Shown here piece after piece: positions 1-10,309 of a stretch of DNA of 64,000 nt (position 1 is the stretch's first letter; each line of letters starts with the position of its first letter). Origin of the DNA: Rhabdophis nuchalis (lineage: Eukaryota > Chordata > Lepidosauria > Squamata > Natricidae); contig CM077646.1 in NCBI GenBank assembly GCA_039707465.1, forward strand, positions 83,228,715-83,292,714. Direction: 5' to 3'. The notes under the pieces are model-generated. The model was not told the origin of the DNA, searched no databases, and saw only the letters and a program-made list of their open reading frames with translations. The position numbers and the translations under genes were made by a program.

Positions 1-713
1 AATTTACCAAGTTAGACTTCAGGGGTGGGGATTTACAAGCTGGTACAAAAGTGTAAAGAGATCAGTAGTGTTTAGAATACATATCATCCATATTTTAACA
101 TGTATCCAATTACACCATTTTTTGAATTCACAGCATACAGCTTCCTTTCCAAAAAAAATTTTCTTGGACTCTAATCAATGTAAAGATTCATCTCAGTTCT
201 TCTCTTCGCTGCCAGACAAATCCCTAAAACATTCCTTCCAGCCTTCTTTTACTTCAGTTTCAGTTCCCCCAAAATTTCATCAGTTTTAATTTTGATTCTA
301 TTTACTCTGCTAGATGTTTCTTGTTTACCCTCACTTCTAAATCAGTGTTTATTTTTTATCAAAATATATTCATGTTTTCTTTGCTTCACATTTCCTTCTT
401 CTTTTAGACAATGTAACTGGTTTTTCTACCCACTGTATAATAATTTTATCTTCGTTTTGCAGCAATCATTCTCTATGTTTTTTCCTGATTCACAGCCTCT
501 TTCATTTTATTGTAACACCCTTTTGATATTTCATATTTCCCACTAACATAATGCCATATAGTTCTGTGGTGTTTTGTAACATAATTCTGGCCGTTCTCTA
601 ACAGGCTGTTCCACATCCTATTTCTTTACTTCTGCTTTCCATTCATTTTGTTGAAAGATGTATCCATCTTTTACTGCAGTACTTTTTTATAATATTCTTG
701 TCCTGATAGACAG
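1..713. other. No gene recognised
   Basis: AT-rich DNA with T-rich stretches. The two open frames on the plus strand are low-complexity Phe/Ser/His strings without any domain, and I see no repeat ends. Probably ordinary intergenic sequence. Confidence 0.5.
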
Positions 714-1025
714 CAGTGGTGAGTTGCAGGCAGTACGCCCTGGTACGGGCGTACCGGAGCCTGCCTGGACCACCGGGTACCTTTCCGGTACGATGCTCTG
801 GATAGGTGGCCCATCCACCTACCCATGCTCCTTATCTCTCTTTAAAGTCTTCAGTGCTTCTGAGCATGTGCACAGCGTGTACAGCGCCTGCGCATGCTCC
901 GCCAAGCAGCTGGAGCATCGCAGAGGCTCACGGAGGCGTTGCTGGATGGTAAGATGCATGCGCGTTTGTGCGCTGCCCATGTCAATGTGGATGATGCCGG
1001 GAATGGGATCCAGAACCCACCACTG
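714..1025. mobile_element. hAT-type MITE, 312 bp
   Basis: A GC-richer island that starts CAGTGGTG and ends CACCACTG, so the outer eight bases form a perfect inverted repeat. It is flanked on both sides by the identical octamer ATAGACAG (706-713 and 1026-1033). Eight-base target duplications with CAG...CTG ends are typical of hAT elements. There is no transposase, so it is non-autonomous. Open frames inside it on both strands have no domain content and are taken as chance. Confidence 0.85.
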
Positions 1026-1033
1026 ATAGACAG

Positions 1034-2270
1034 CAATAACAAATGCCTTGCTATAAAAGAATTTACTAAAATACTGAAAATGAACCAATCCTATAATGAC
1101 ACTCTTATTACAGCAACCCATTTATTGAAGACATTTAATTGACCAGTAAAGCAATAAATACATTTACATTTATTCAAATTTTATTTTCAAATGAAAAATG
1201 AACATATATTTATTAGGAACCATGGTGATATTCCTTGCATGTGATGAAGGGGCTGTGATCCAGGAAAGCATATACAGTATTCATGGATTGTGATCTAACT
1301 GGTTTGGTCTAGCTCTTGATAACCAATTATTTTGTTGTACTCAGGCTGCATTTCCTCTTGGGTGCAATTAATGGCAATTAATGTTAAGCCTATGCATTCC
1401 CTCTGAGTCAGGACAAAGTCACCTCTCAGATATCTTCTATTCTTTCAAAGGATCCATTGTGATGAGAAATCAACAATGCAGCTTGGATGGGGGGAAATGC
1501 ACTTTTACTGATAACAAAATACATTCTGTCCCTTTACAATTAAGTGTGAGATCAAAGAGAATTGAGAGGAAATAAGCACTATAATAAATCTTCTGTGCCT
1601 GGCAAAGGGGAGGAAGCTGGAGAACAGAAGCAGATTAATTTTGCTTAATGAAGCATATAGGAATATTTGGGTAAATGACTGAGTCTCCACTGCAAATCAG
1701 TAAGAGCAGGAAAAGAATAGATGGATAGAACCAGTTATTGTCTAACTAAGATAATATCCAACATATACAATGTTGGTTGTGTATGAGATTTTATGTGGTT
1801 TTATTTTGATAGTTTTGTTTTTATCAGCATTTTTCCTGCAAAAATGTTGCTTGTTCTATTCCAAGGTCATTGGAATAGACCACTTTACAGGTACATTTAA
1901 AAAATGCTTTACTTTGCTTTTGTATGTAAATTTCTGAAGATATCATTAGAATCTCTCCCAAATATAAACCTGGTAATGTTATAGATTCCTTTTATTTTTG
2001 TTTATCTTGACTCCCTTAAAAATATTTTAAATGAAAGCCAAAGTAGGGTAATGATTGAATGTTGGACACAGTGGGGAGAACCCAGATGCTAGTCCACCTC
2101 TTGTCATGGGAATTCCCGGGGTGACTTGGAGCTAATGTAGGAGTGGCTATGGCCCCTTTATGGCTTGTGAACTTCAACTCCCAGAATTCCTGAGCCAATC
2201 ATGCTACAGGTCATAAAGGGTCCATAGTTAATCATCGCTGAACTAATGGATCTCTCTCAGTCCAACCTAT
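1034..2270. other. Unassigned intergenic DNA with one shared repeat core
   Basis: Mostly AT-rich and without gene signals. At about 2172-2193 it has the core AACTTCAACTCCCAGAATTCC, which recurs in the small MITE at 46127-46202 and in degenerate form near 47095, so 2050-2230 is probably an old copy of the same repeat family. Confidence 0.45.
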
Positions 2271-2397
2271 ATTACAGGCAGTGGTGAAATTCAATTTTTT
2301 TTACTACCAGTTCTGTGGGCGTGGCTTGGTGGGTGCTAATTTTTAAGGATATTAAAAATCTCTATTCCCATCCCACTACAAAATCTCCATTCACTTT

Positions 2398-3687
2398 TTG
2401 GCGAAGGTTGTAGAGAGTGTGGTGGCACAACAGTTTCCTTGTCACCTGGAGGAAATTGACTATCTGGACCCGCGCCAGTCCGGCTTCCGGCCCGGACACA
2501 GCACTGAGACGGCATTGGTCGCGTTGGTGGATGATCTCTGGAGGGCCAGAGATGGGGGTTGTTCCTCCATCCTGGTCCTATTAGACCTCTCGGCGGCTTT
2601 TGATACCATCGGCCATGGTATCCTATTGCATCGACTGGAGGGGTTGGGGGTGAGGGGCACTGTTTTATGGTGGTTCTCCTCCTACCTCTCCAGTCGATCG
2701 CAATTTGTGTTGGCAGGGGGGCAGAGGTCGACCTCGAGACCCCTCACATGTGGGGTGCCTCAGGGATCAGTCCTCTCACCGCTCCTGTTCAACACATATA
2801 TGAAGCCGCTGGGTGAGATCATCCGTGGTTTTGGGGTAGAGTACCACCTGTACGCTGACGACACGCAGCTGTACGTATCTACCCCAAACCACCCCAACGA
2901 TGCCGTCGAAGTGATGTCCCGGTGTCTGGAAGCCATGTGGGTCTGGATGGCAAGGAACAGACTCAGACTCAACCTATCCAAGACTGAGTGGCTGTGGTTC
3001 CTGGCGTCCCGGTACAACCAGTTGATTTCATCACTGGCCATAGGGGGTGAACACCTAGCCCCCAAGGATAGGGCGCGCAACTTGGGCGTCCTCCTGGATG
3101 CCCGGCTGTCCATGAAAGATCAAGTGACAGTCGTGGCCAGGGGGCGTTCTACCAGGTTCGCCTGGTACGCCTTATTGAATCGGGACGCCCTTCGCACAGT
3201 CACTCATACACTCGTGACATCCCAGCTAGACTACTGTAATGCTCTCTACATGGGGCTCCCCTTGAGGTGCACCCGAAGACTGCAGCTAGTCCAGAATGCG
3301 GCCGCACGGGCAGTTTTGGGAGCCCCCAGATTCTCCCGCGTAACACCACTCCTGCGTGAGCTGCACTGGCTGCCTGTGGCCTTTTGGGTGCGCTTCAAGG
3401 TGTTGATCACCATCTTTAAAGCGCTCCATGGCACGGGACCTAGTTACCTGCAGGATCACATCCTGCCCCATAAATCCCTTCGGCCGATTCGCTCCCACAG
3501 AGAGGGACTTCTCCGTGTACCATCCACTAGGCAATGCCAGCGGGCGACACCCAGGGGAAGGGCCTTCTCTGTGGTGGGCCCTACCCTCTGGAACGACCTA
3601 CCCCCCGAACTTAGAACAACTACGGACCTCCGCTCCTTCCGCCAAAATCTAAAAACTTACCTCTTTCAACAGGCCAGCCTGGCCTAA
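2398..3687 (+). CDS. L2-clade LINE ORF2 fragment: reverse transcriptase and C-terminus
   Basis: A 429-codon open frame coding for the reverse transcriptase part of an L2-clade (CR1/L2 group) non-LTR retrotransposon, which would copy LINE RNA at a nicked target. Visible RT blocks are SGFRPGHSTETAL (about residues 28-40), LDLSAAFDTIGHGILL, CGVPQGSVLSPLLFN, and the catalytic YADDTQLY with YADD at about residues 152-155 (2851-2862). The tail includes ALHGTGPSYLQD, PTLWNDLPPELR and FRQNLKTYLF. The endonuclease domain and N-terminal RT are missing, so it is a 5'-truncated, inactive copy, although the remaining frame has no stop. The initiator Met is fortuitous. SAAFDT and YADDTQLY point to L2 rather than CR1. 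Confidence 0.9.
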   Translation: MAKVVESVVAQQFPCHLEEIDYLDPRQSGFRPGHSTETALVALVDDLWRARDGGCSSILVLLDLSAAFDTIGHGILLHRLEGLGVRGTVLWWFSSYLSSRSQFVLAGGQRSTSRPLTCGVPQGSVLSPLLFNTYMKPLGEIIRGFGVEYHLYADDTQLYVSTPNHPNDAVEVMSRCLEAMWVWMARNRLRLNLSKTEWLWFLASRYNQLISSLAIGGEHLAPKDRARNLGVLLDARLSMKDQVTVVARGRSTRFAWYALLNRDALRTVTHTLVTSQLDYCNALYMGLPLRCTRRLQLVQNAAARAVLGAPRFSRVTPLLRELHWLPVAFWVRFKVLITIFKALHGTGPSYLQDHILPHKSLRPIRSHREGLLRVPSTRQCQRATPRGRAFSVVGPTLWNDLPPELRTTTDLRSFRQNLKTYLFQQASLA

Positions 3688-3932
3688 CCTATCCACCCCA
3701 GGCTTTAATGTATTAAATTGTTTTTAATTGGGACTACAGGGAATTGCTTTTAAGGGTTTTAGGATTTTAAAATTTTAGCGCAGGGTTAATTATTTAATTC
3801 GATTTTAAATATTGTATTGTTGTGTTTTTATATGCTTTTTAATCGTCCTGTGCACCGCCCCGGGTCCCTTTGGGGAGAGGGTGCGGTTTATAAATCAAAT
3901 CAAATAAAAAATAAATAATAAATAAATAAAAT
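3688..3932 (+). mobile_element. L2-clade LINE 3' tail
   Basis: Follows the ORF2 stop. It contains the family signature TGTGCACCGCCCCGGGTCCC, then GGGGAGAGGGTGCGGTTTATAAAT and an A/T-rich tail of AAATAAATAA repeats. The same tail is found at 17.6, 23.2, 32.6, 36.5 and 37.7 kb. Confidence 0.88.
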
Positions 3933-4308
3933 TCCCACCCCACTCCAGGGAAAGGATATTGCAAAATCCCCATTCCCTCACCACTCCTGGGAAAAGGATA
4001 TTGCAGAATCTCCATTCCCACCCCACTCTGGGGCCAGCCAGAGGTGGCATTTGCCGGTTCTCTAAACTGCTCAAAATGTTCGCTACCGGTTCTCCAGAAC
4101 CTGTCAGAACCTGCTGAATTTCACCCCTGATTATAGGGTTGATTCTATGGGAAGAAAAAGAATAACTTTCTGATTATCAGGAATTCTGAAATACCTTTGA
4201 CTTCACAACTGAAGAATAGATGGTGAAGTTGATAGAATTGACAGACATGGCAAAGTTGGCAGCCTGATGCATAAAAAGGCTTGGACAAATTTTATTTCTG
4301 CTTGGGAA

Positions 4309-4335
4309 ACACACACACACACACACACACACACA
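4309..4335. repeat. (AC)n microsatellite
   Basis: About 13 uninterrupted AC units. It abuts the 3' end of the minus-strand SINE at 4336-4496 and may have grown from its tail. Confidence 0.95.
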
Positions 4336-4496
4336 TGTTAGGTTTTTGAGCTGATCAATAAATAAACAAGGGAGACCAGGATAGATCTATTTCAAGCTAT
4401 TTAGCTCTCATCAGCTAGCCATACCCTTATTGGGTTTCGAACTCAGGCTGTTTACATGTCAGGCAATTGCCTTAACCATTAAGCCATGAGCTCTAC
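4336..4496 (-). mobile_element. tRNA-derived SINE (same family as 9511-9675)
   Basis: Read on the minus strand it begins with a tRNA-like head: A-box-like TGGCTTAATGGTTAAGG and B-box-like GAGTTCGAAACCC. The body CTAGCTGATGAGAGCTAAA and the end TTTATTTATTGATCAGCTC follow. The copy at 9511-9675 has the same body on the opposite strand. Confidence 0.82.
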
Positions 4497-4781
4497 TCCC
4501 TTATTAGCTGAGCCAGGGAAATAAGTCAGTTTTTATGTCAGAGCACCTGGTATGGCCAAATATGGGAGAAAGGGAGCATACTTTTTGAAAGTATGCTCCC
4601 TATGCTGAAAGCCATTTTGCCTTTCAGCTCCAACCTAGGAGCCTTCCAGGCAGGAAACCATTTTGTGTGCATTTGTGCTGATGGATAAATAATATATATA
4701 GGCAAGAAACGAAAAGAAATGAAAAGTTGGTTTTGGGATTTGATGATTAGCATTTTATAGAACTATGGAAATAATCTAGAC

Positions 4782-5003
4782 CAGTGGTCAACCTGGTCCC
4801 TACCGCCCACTAGTGGGTGTTCCAGCTTTCATAGTGGGCGGTAGGGGTTTTGTCTGATACTGAAGCACTTTCCTTTTTTTTTTTAATTAACTTCCCTACT
4901 TTATAAATCACCATTATTGTGGAACTGGTGGGCAGTTAGAAAATTTTACTACTAACAGAGATACAAAAGTGTGAAGTAGGTATAAAAAGGTTGACTACCC
5001 CTG
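4782..5003. mobile_element. hAT-type MITE, 222 bp, perfect 8-bp target duplication
   Basis: Starts CAGTGGTCAACC and ends GGTTGACTACCCCTG. Both sides carry ATCTAGAC (4774-4781 and 5004-5011). A GC-rich motif CTACCGCCCACTAG/AGTGGGCGGTAGGG forms an internal hairpin near the left end. A second copy in the opposite orientation lies at 11987-12213. Confidence 0.9.
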
Positions 5004-5011
5004 ATCTAGAC

Positions 5012-6796
5012 CAAACTAGAGTTGGTGTATTTTTTTATCTATCTCCGTACCAAAGAAAGTCAGAATTCCTTCTTTTTCTGTCTTTCTTTTACTCTCTCTC
5101 TTCTTTTTTACTCATTTTCCTTCCTACGATTTTATCCTTTTCAATTTATCTTTTTCTGTTTATTTTTTAACTTTGTACCTTTTTAAAAAAAGATTTTTAA
5201 AAAGCCGGGTAGATAAAAAATAGGGCAGCAGTTGATTTAGAGAGCGAATTCAGTCTATCTTGGCCAATCTCCCAAGCACAATGGAAGTGTTGTGTTTTAT
5301 GGAAAGGACCTATAAGAACTTGTCTGCAGCTTCAGTGTATCAATTAGCCGTGTAGCATATTTCTATAGTGGATAATCAATAAACCATTACTGGGATCCTG
5401 CAAAAAGAAGAAAAAAATAACCAATTTCTCCTGTGAAGAATGGTATAGATTATTTGAGTGAATGGTTTATAGCTGTGAAAGAGTATCATTTACAGCAATT
5501 CTAAGTGATCTTTTTGAAAGATGGGCAGTGAAAACATTTAGGAACACCGAGAGATTAAAAACAAACTGAAGGGCTGGATATGGCTGCACACATTCCATGC
5601 CGAAAGACAAGAAAAGAAAGGAACAAAACGCCAGCTGTGTAGGACTTGTGTCAGATACCATATTAGGAAAAAGATTGATTTATTACAGAGGAGAACATTC
5701 TACCCATATAGTAAAACAGCTTCACTTAGCAACAGAATAAAGCAACATACATATTAACTCATCTGTTAAACCTTTCCAAAGCTGTCACATTCATATTATT
5801 TTAATGGCCTACGTCAGTATGGATTAACATCTTGTTATTGATTAAAATTATCCCATAATTGTGTCATGTCCTAAGTATAATCTTTATTGTCATTGTACTT
5901 AAATACAACAAAATTGATTAAATCCTGCAGCTATAAGGATCACTCTCTTTAAAGTAAATGAATTTTATCCAATTAATATCTTTTTAATTATAGTTGTGAT
6001 GGACTGTAAATTTAAAATAATAAACTCATCTCCTACCTCATCGTCAAACTTATAGGAAACTTATAAATATCTCAGTAGTGGGAAAACATGTCAGAATTTC
6101 ATTACACACTTTCTTTAATTGTTACCTCTTTTAGAAAACAATACAGAAAGAACTCTCATTTCATAAAATTGACATAATACAAATGTAAATGAAACAGTAT
6201 ATAATGCAAAACTACTTGGATAGTTGGTCAACATTTTAAATACCCTAAGAAGATGTGATCTAAATAGGAAATATCTCATAAACTCACTATTATAACTTTT
6301 TTTACTGTTTTGAAGGGGTTTCTTGAAAGAAGCTAGGCATTCAAGCGAAACAATTTGAGGAGCCATTTATCCTCAAGAATGAAGGTGGAAAAAGGAGAAT
6401 GTGGTTTACAGAGTACAACAATTTTATATAAGAATATAAGCAGTCCTTCATCTTATCCACAATCCTCCCTTAAGGATCAATATTTATGAAAAATTGTCTC
6501 CAAGTCACATTTCTCTAATTCAGTTATATCATGTAGAGCACAATTGCCATGATTTACTCCATTCAGTGATACTAATGATGCTTTTCACAGGTGAACTACA
6601 TACCCTCTGGTTGTAGGGAACATTGATTTCTGTATGAAGCAATGGAAAGAGGGTTGGGATACTGATGTTCTTGTCTCATTCACACAAATTCCTTAGTGGG
6701 GGAATGGATTAGAGACAACATCACTGCATCAGAAGAAACATGATAGAATGGAAAGCATCACATTATTGTTGCAGAACCTGGTTTACTTTAGAGATA
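5012..6796. other. No gene or repeat recognised
   Basis: AT-rich intergenic DNA with pyrimidine-rich runs around 5060-5180. No splice-flanked conserved coding segment or transposon end was recognised. Confidence 0.45.
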
Positions 6797-6798
6797 TA

Positions 6799-7035
6799 CC
6801 GTATTTATTCGAGTATAACGCGCACACGTGTATAATGCGCACCCCCTAATTTTCGATTTAAAATCGGTATAAAATTTTGTTTCACTTTTTCTCGGCTCAG
6901 ACCAAGCATTGTAAGTGACAAACGTTGAACACGTGCGGCCATGATAAAAATCGCACCCTGGTTTATAACGCGCACCCAAACTTTGAGTTCTTTTTTTGGT
7001 AGAAAATTTTGCGCGTTATACTCGAATAAATATGG
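6799..7035. mobile_element. Palindromic MITE with TA target duplication
   Basis: The left end CCGTATTTATTCGAGTATAA is mirrored by the right end TTATACTCGAATAAATATGG, giving inverted repeats of about 26 bp, flanked by TA on both sides (6797-6798, 7036-7037). GCGCAC/GCGCGTTATA motifs repeat inside. A TA duplication points to a Tc1/mariner-type or similar DNA transposon, but the superfamily is inference. No coding capacity. Confidence 0.75.
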
Positions 7036-7060
7036 TAATCTGTGTCTAGTATGTCTAGAA

Positions 7061-7183
7061 CAGGTCTGTCAAACCCACGTGCCAGATGTGTCACAGGCTG
7101 GCCATGACCATGGCTGGTTTAGCAAAGGGGAAAAAAGTCACACTATGTCACGTGACACTGTGATGATGCGTTTGACACCCCTG
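7061..7183. mobile_element. Small hAT-type MITE (CAGG-TGTCAAAC family)
   Basis: Starts CAGGTCTGTCAAACCCA and ends TTTGACACCCCTG, flanked by GTCTAGAA (7053-7060) and GTTTAGAA (7184-7191), an 8-bp duplication with one change. The interior holds GTCACGTGACA. Related copies are at 23080-23192, 30789-30919 and 53421-53534. Confidence 0.8.
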
Positions 7184-7817
7184 GTTTAGAATGTAATCTT
7201 AAATTATCATTTAACAAAGCTTTATTGAATAAATCACATAGAATTCATAGCATGCTAAACTACCAAACATGTTTTACAAAATACATTTCCTCAATTAACA
7301 CAATTATTCAAAAATTCAACAGAGATACAGAGACACTATTCCTGTTCCAACTCTGCCTTTAATATTAGCCAAGAACATGAAAAGAAAAAATCTTGAAGGT
7401 ATGTATTGTTATTTAGATTAAGGGTTAGGGGGTTTTGTGGAAATGAGAAATGAAATCAGAGAGGCATCAGACATGGTTTGGGAATTGATAATTTCAAATA
7501 AATTAGAATGATCCAATATGTGTTTCTATTTTAAGATTTAGGACAAACGGACTAGATTTCCACAATGACTGGCTGGCCACAAAAATATTTCGTATGCAGC
7601 TGCCTAAACTAACCTGAGACACTGTCATTAATGGAGACAACAGTAAAAATAGAAAATGAAGGGACCAAAGCCCTTCATTTTTTCTCATAAAAATGGAAAA
7701 CTAAGTGCAGAAGGATGCCTTTTTAGAGGGTGTGGATCATACTATAAAACTATTGAAGAATTAATTTGCAGAAATTCTCCTGAAAAGGCAAAATGTTCAT
7801 AATATTGTTGACCTGTG

Positions 7818-8110
7818 CAAACCAAGTACTGAGTACATATGCATGCTTATACTTTTCAGAGGTGCGATATTGTTCTATGTACAATCCTTGTTTTATTGAT
7901 TGCATGTAATATTCTAATTTTCTGAGATTGTGGATTTGGGGTTTTCCTGAGCTGTATGCCATAATCATCACAATTATGACAAATCACGGCTTGAAATATC
8001 TTGCTTTGCATATAATGAGTCTCATCTCATATATTAGTTTCACCTTTTAAGTTACATTACTGAAATAAATGAACTTTTGCATGATATTCTAATTTTTCGA
8101 GTTTCACCTG
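7818..8110 (+). mobile_element. Tc1-type transposon, truncated 3' end
   Basis: From ACCAAGTACTGAGTACATATG to the terminal GAGTTTCACCTG, followed by TA at 8111-8112. It is closely similar to the 3' end of the Tc1 element at 18834-20132 (about 19845-20132). The upstream transposase part is absent, so it is a solo 3' end. Confidence 0.85.
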
Positions 8111-8340
8111 TATTTAGGTCAAGAAGCGGGAAATGTAAGAGAAAAGAAAAGAGAGGCAGCAATGATTTTTTTTTTGCTGTTAAAAGCAGACACATTTTAT
8201 TACCAGCAGGTCAGGTAAGGCAAGACACAGCAATAGTCAAAATAGCCTGAAAGAGGTGCAAAGAGGTATAATCTTATTTGCCAAAATTCTCATGTTTCTG
8301 TTCTTTCTGAATTCTCTATTGCCATATAATATTTGCAGCC

Positions 8341-8344
8341 GCCA

Positions 8345-8378
<34 letters not shown>

Positions 8379-8387
8379 CTTCTTCTA
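8341..8387. repeat. (CCT)n-type pyrimidine tract
   Basis: Imperfect CCTCTT/CCTCCT runs of about 45 bases. Confidence 0.85.
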
Positions 8388-8658
8388 ATCACCGATTAGG
8401 ATCACATTCCAATGCACCTGTTTCTTAATTCTCAGTGGCACTTAAAATCTAGCACAATATTTGATTGTTATTAAATTGATGGGGAACACTGACCCAAGGG
8501 AAATTTAATTTAATTTTATATAATTGGAAAATTGCCAGGGAAATCTATCACAGTTCCATTTGACTTTGAAAAGAAAAAAATGTTCTCTCCAAAAGCAAAT
8601 GGACAAAGAGAAGAGGAAATAGTTGAAAAGGAAAGTTAAAGGGATCACCTTCCAGAAC

Positions 8659-8696
8659 AGTGTTTTTCAACATGGCAACTTTAAGATGTGTATATA
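8659..8696 (+). mobile_element. Left end of a MITE, broken by a microsatellite
   Basis: CAGTGTTTTTCAACATGGCAACTTTAAG resembles the left end of the element at 47037-47867 (CAGTAGTTCTCAGC...GGCAACCTTAAG). No right end is seen; the AGATAT tract follows directly. Confidence 0.45.
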
Positions 8697-8904
8697 ATAT
8701 AGATATATAGATAGATATAGATATAGATATAGATATAGATATAGATATAGATATAGATATAGATATAGATATAGATATAGATATAGATATAGATATAGAT
8801 ATAGATATAGATATAGATATAGATATAGATATAGATATAGATATAGATATAGATATAGATATAGGTATAGATATAGATATATAGATATATAGATATAGAT
8901 ATTG
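8697..8904. repeat. (AGATAT)n microsatellite, about 200 bp
   Basis: Around 30 nearly perfect 6-base units. Long Ile/Ser/Tyr/Leu open frames on the minus strand are pure products of the repeat and are not genes. It adjoins the 3' tail of the minus-strand repeat at 8920-9240. Confidence 0.97.
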
Positions 8905-8919
8905 CATTTGTACTGATCC

Positions 8920-9240
8920 TTATAAATAAAAATGTAAAATAGTTTGTACGAAGCCGCTAATCTCAAAAACTACTGGACCGATCTACCTCAAATTTTGACA
9001 CAATGTTGCCAAGGTCTTCCAATAATAGAATACGTACTCATTTTGTGCCTAGCACACGTGTATCATGTGCAAGGTACCACATGTAAAATGTACCTACTGA
9101 TCATGTTTTTACCTTCCTGTAGCTCCTCCCACCCAGCTGATACATCACGAAAAAACTCCCTGCACATGCGACTGACATGCGCCACCCTGTCAGAGCCCAA
9201 CGGCCTGCGTCCCTGGTGGCATATAGGAGATTGTTAGGGG
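8920..9240 (-). mobile_element. Unclassified interspersed repeat, 3' part (copy 1)
   Basis: On the minus strand it ends with GTACAAACTATTTTACATTT and a TTTATTTATA tail. The 220 bases before that (GGAGCTACAGGAAGGT, AAAACATGATCAGT, GCACAAAATGAGTACGTATT, GATCGGTCCAGTAG) match the plus-strand copy ending at about 53047. The tail resembles those of RTE-type retroelements; the class is not settled. Confidence 0.75.
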
Positions 9241-9510
9241 CCTTGAAACCCCAGGGGCAACGCGCCATCCAGCACATGCGCCTCCCTCTCTGAGGCCAAT
9301 GGCAGCCTGTATGCGTGCACCTCCCTGGGCCAGGCCAACGGCCAAAGCCACCCGGTAGCCTCATGAGATGCCCTGCCCAGCATCTCCTGGGGGGGGGAGC
9401 CTCGCCTCCACACCTCCTCGCCGCTCCTGGCGCCTCCACAGGACAGGAGGATAAGTATATACTTGTGCCACAACACCCTATTAAGCCCAGCTGTCTCAGC
9501 TGAGCAGGAA
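9241..9510. other. GC-rich unassigned segment
   Basis: Notably GC-richer than its surroundings, with Pro/Gly/Ala-rich open frames on both strands that contain no domain. It could be the 5' part of the repeat at 8920-9240. Confidence 0.35.
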
Positions 9511-9675
9511 GATAACCTGGTGGCTCAAGTGGCTAAAGCATTTGCCTAGCATGTAATACAGCCCCGGTTCAAATCCCAGTAAGGGTATAGCTAGCTGATG
9601 AGAGCTAAAAAGCTCGAAATAGATCTATACTAGTCTCCCTGATTTATTTATTGATCAGCTCATAAAAACTAACAC
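9511..9675 (+). mobile_element. tRNA-derived SINE (same family as 4336-4496)
   Basis: tRNA-like head with A-box-like TGGCTCAAGTGGCTAAAGC and B-box-like GGTTCAAATCCC, then TAGCTAGCTGATGAGAGCTA, and the end TTATTTATTGATCAGCTCA. Confidence 0.85.
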
Positions 9676-9810
9676 ACATATTAAAACAATCACACACCGG
9701 AATTCATGGCTTTCTGTCTAGATGGTCTCTGGTGATGAACCGAAAGGCAGAAAAGGAAACAGTATGTCTCCTCCCTTAATTGGGGCCCTAACAGGGTGTT
9801 GTGGAACAAT

Positions 9811-9938
<128 letters not shown>

Positions 9939-10071
9939 TTTGCAATTTGGTGGCATTCGTGCTAAATCCATTGATTACACAGCTTTATTTTCTGTTAGCA
10001 GTTGCCAAACAGGGCCTGTACAACTTTCCATTGGGTAGAACCTCACCATGTCTCAATCCTGACGGAGTCTC

Positions 10072-10252
10072 AAATGTGCTTTTTCAAAAGGCAGCAGAAC
10101 TTTCTTGAGGTTTTTTTCCTTGAAAATGTTTCACTTCTCATCCAAGAAGCTTTTTCAGTTCTGGCAGCTTCCTGGATGCGAAGCAAAATGTTTTCAAGGA
10201 AAGAAAGGGGGGGGAAAAGTCCAGTTGCCTTTTGGAAAAGCACCTTTGGGAC
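10072..10252. repeat. Imperfect inverted repeat, about 85-bp arms (possible Penelope-like tail)
   Basis: The left arm read on the minus strand (TTGGATGAGAAGTGAAACAT, CCTTTTGAAAAAGCAC) and the right arm on the plus strand (CTGGATGCGAAGCAAAATGT, CCTTTTGGAAAAGCACC) are versions of one sequence, meeting near 10158. Similar GATGAGAAGCGAAAC sequences occur at the tails of vertebrate Penelope-like elements, to my recollection; this assignment is weak. Confidence 0.5.
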
Positions 10253-10309
10253 AACCATGATCTGGATGATTGTGAAGCGCCATAGATCCATTAGTCTTTA
10301 GAATTTCCA

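Larger units (their letters stand above)
2279..4129. mobile_element. hAT-type MITE split by an L2 LINE
   Basis: The left end CAGTGGTGAAATTCAA (2279) and right end TTTCACCCCTG (4129) are inverted copies. They are flanked by ATTACAGG (2271-2278) and ATTATAGG (4130-4137), an 8-bp duplication with one mismatch. The MITE arms are 2279 to about 2395 and about 3935 to 4129; the right arm holds two or three imperfect copies of a roughly 40-bp unit built on CTCCATTCCCACCCCACT. The L2 element at 2398-3932 separates the arms, so the LINE is the younger insertion. Confidence 0.82.

Noticed and set aside
68..546. Two adjacent plus-strand open frames (73 and 84 codons)
   Set aside because: Low-complexity Phe/Ser-rich translations in T-rich DNA; no domain, splice context or homology recognised.
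8548..8966. Ile-Ser and Tyr-Leu repeat proteins on the minus strand
   Set aside because: They are translations of the AGATAT microsatellite.
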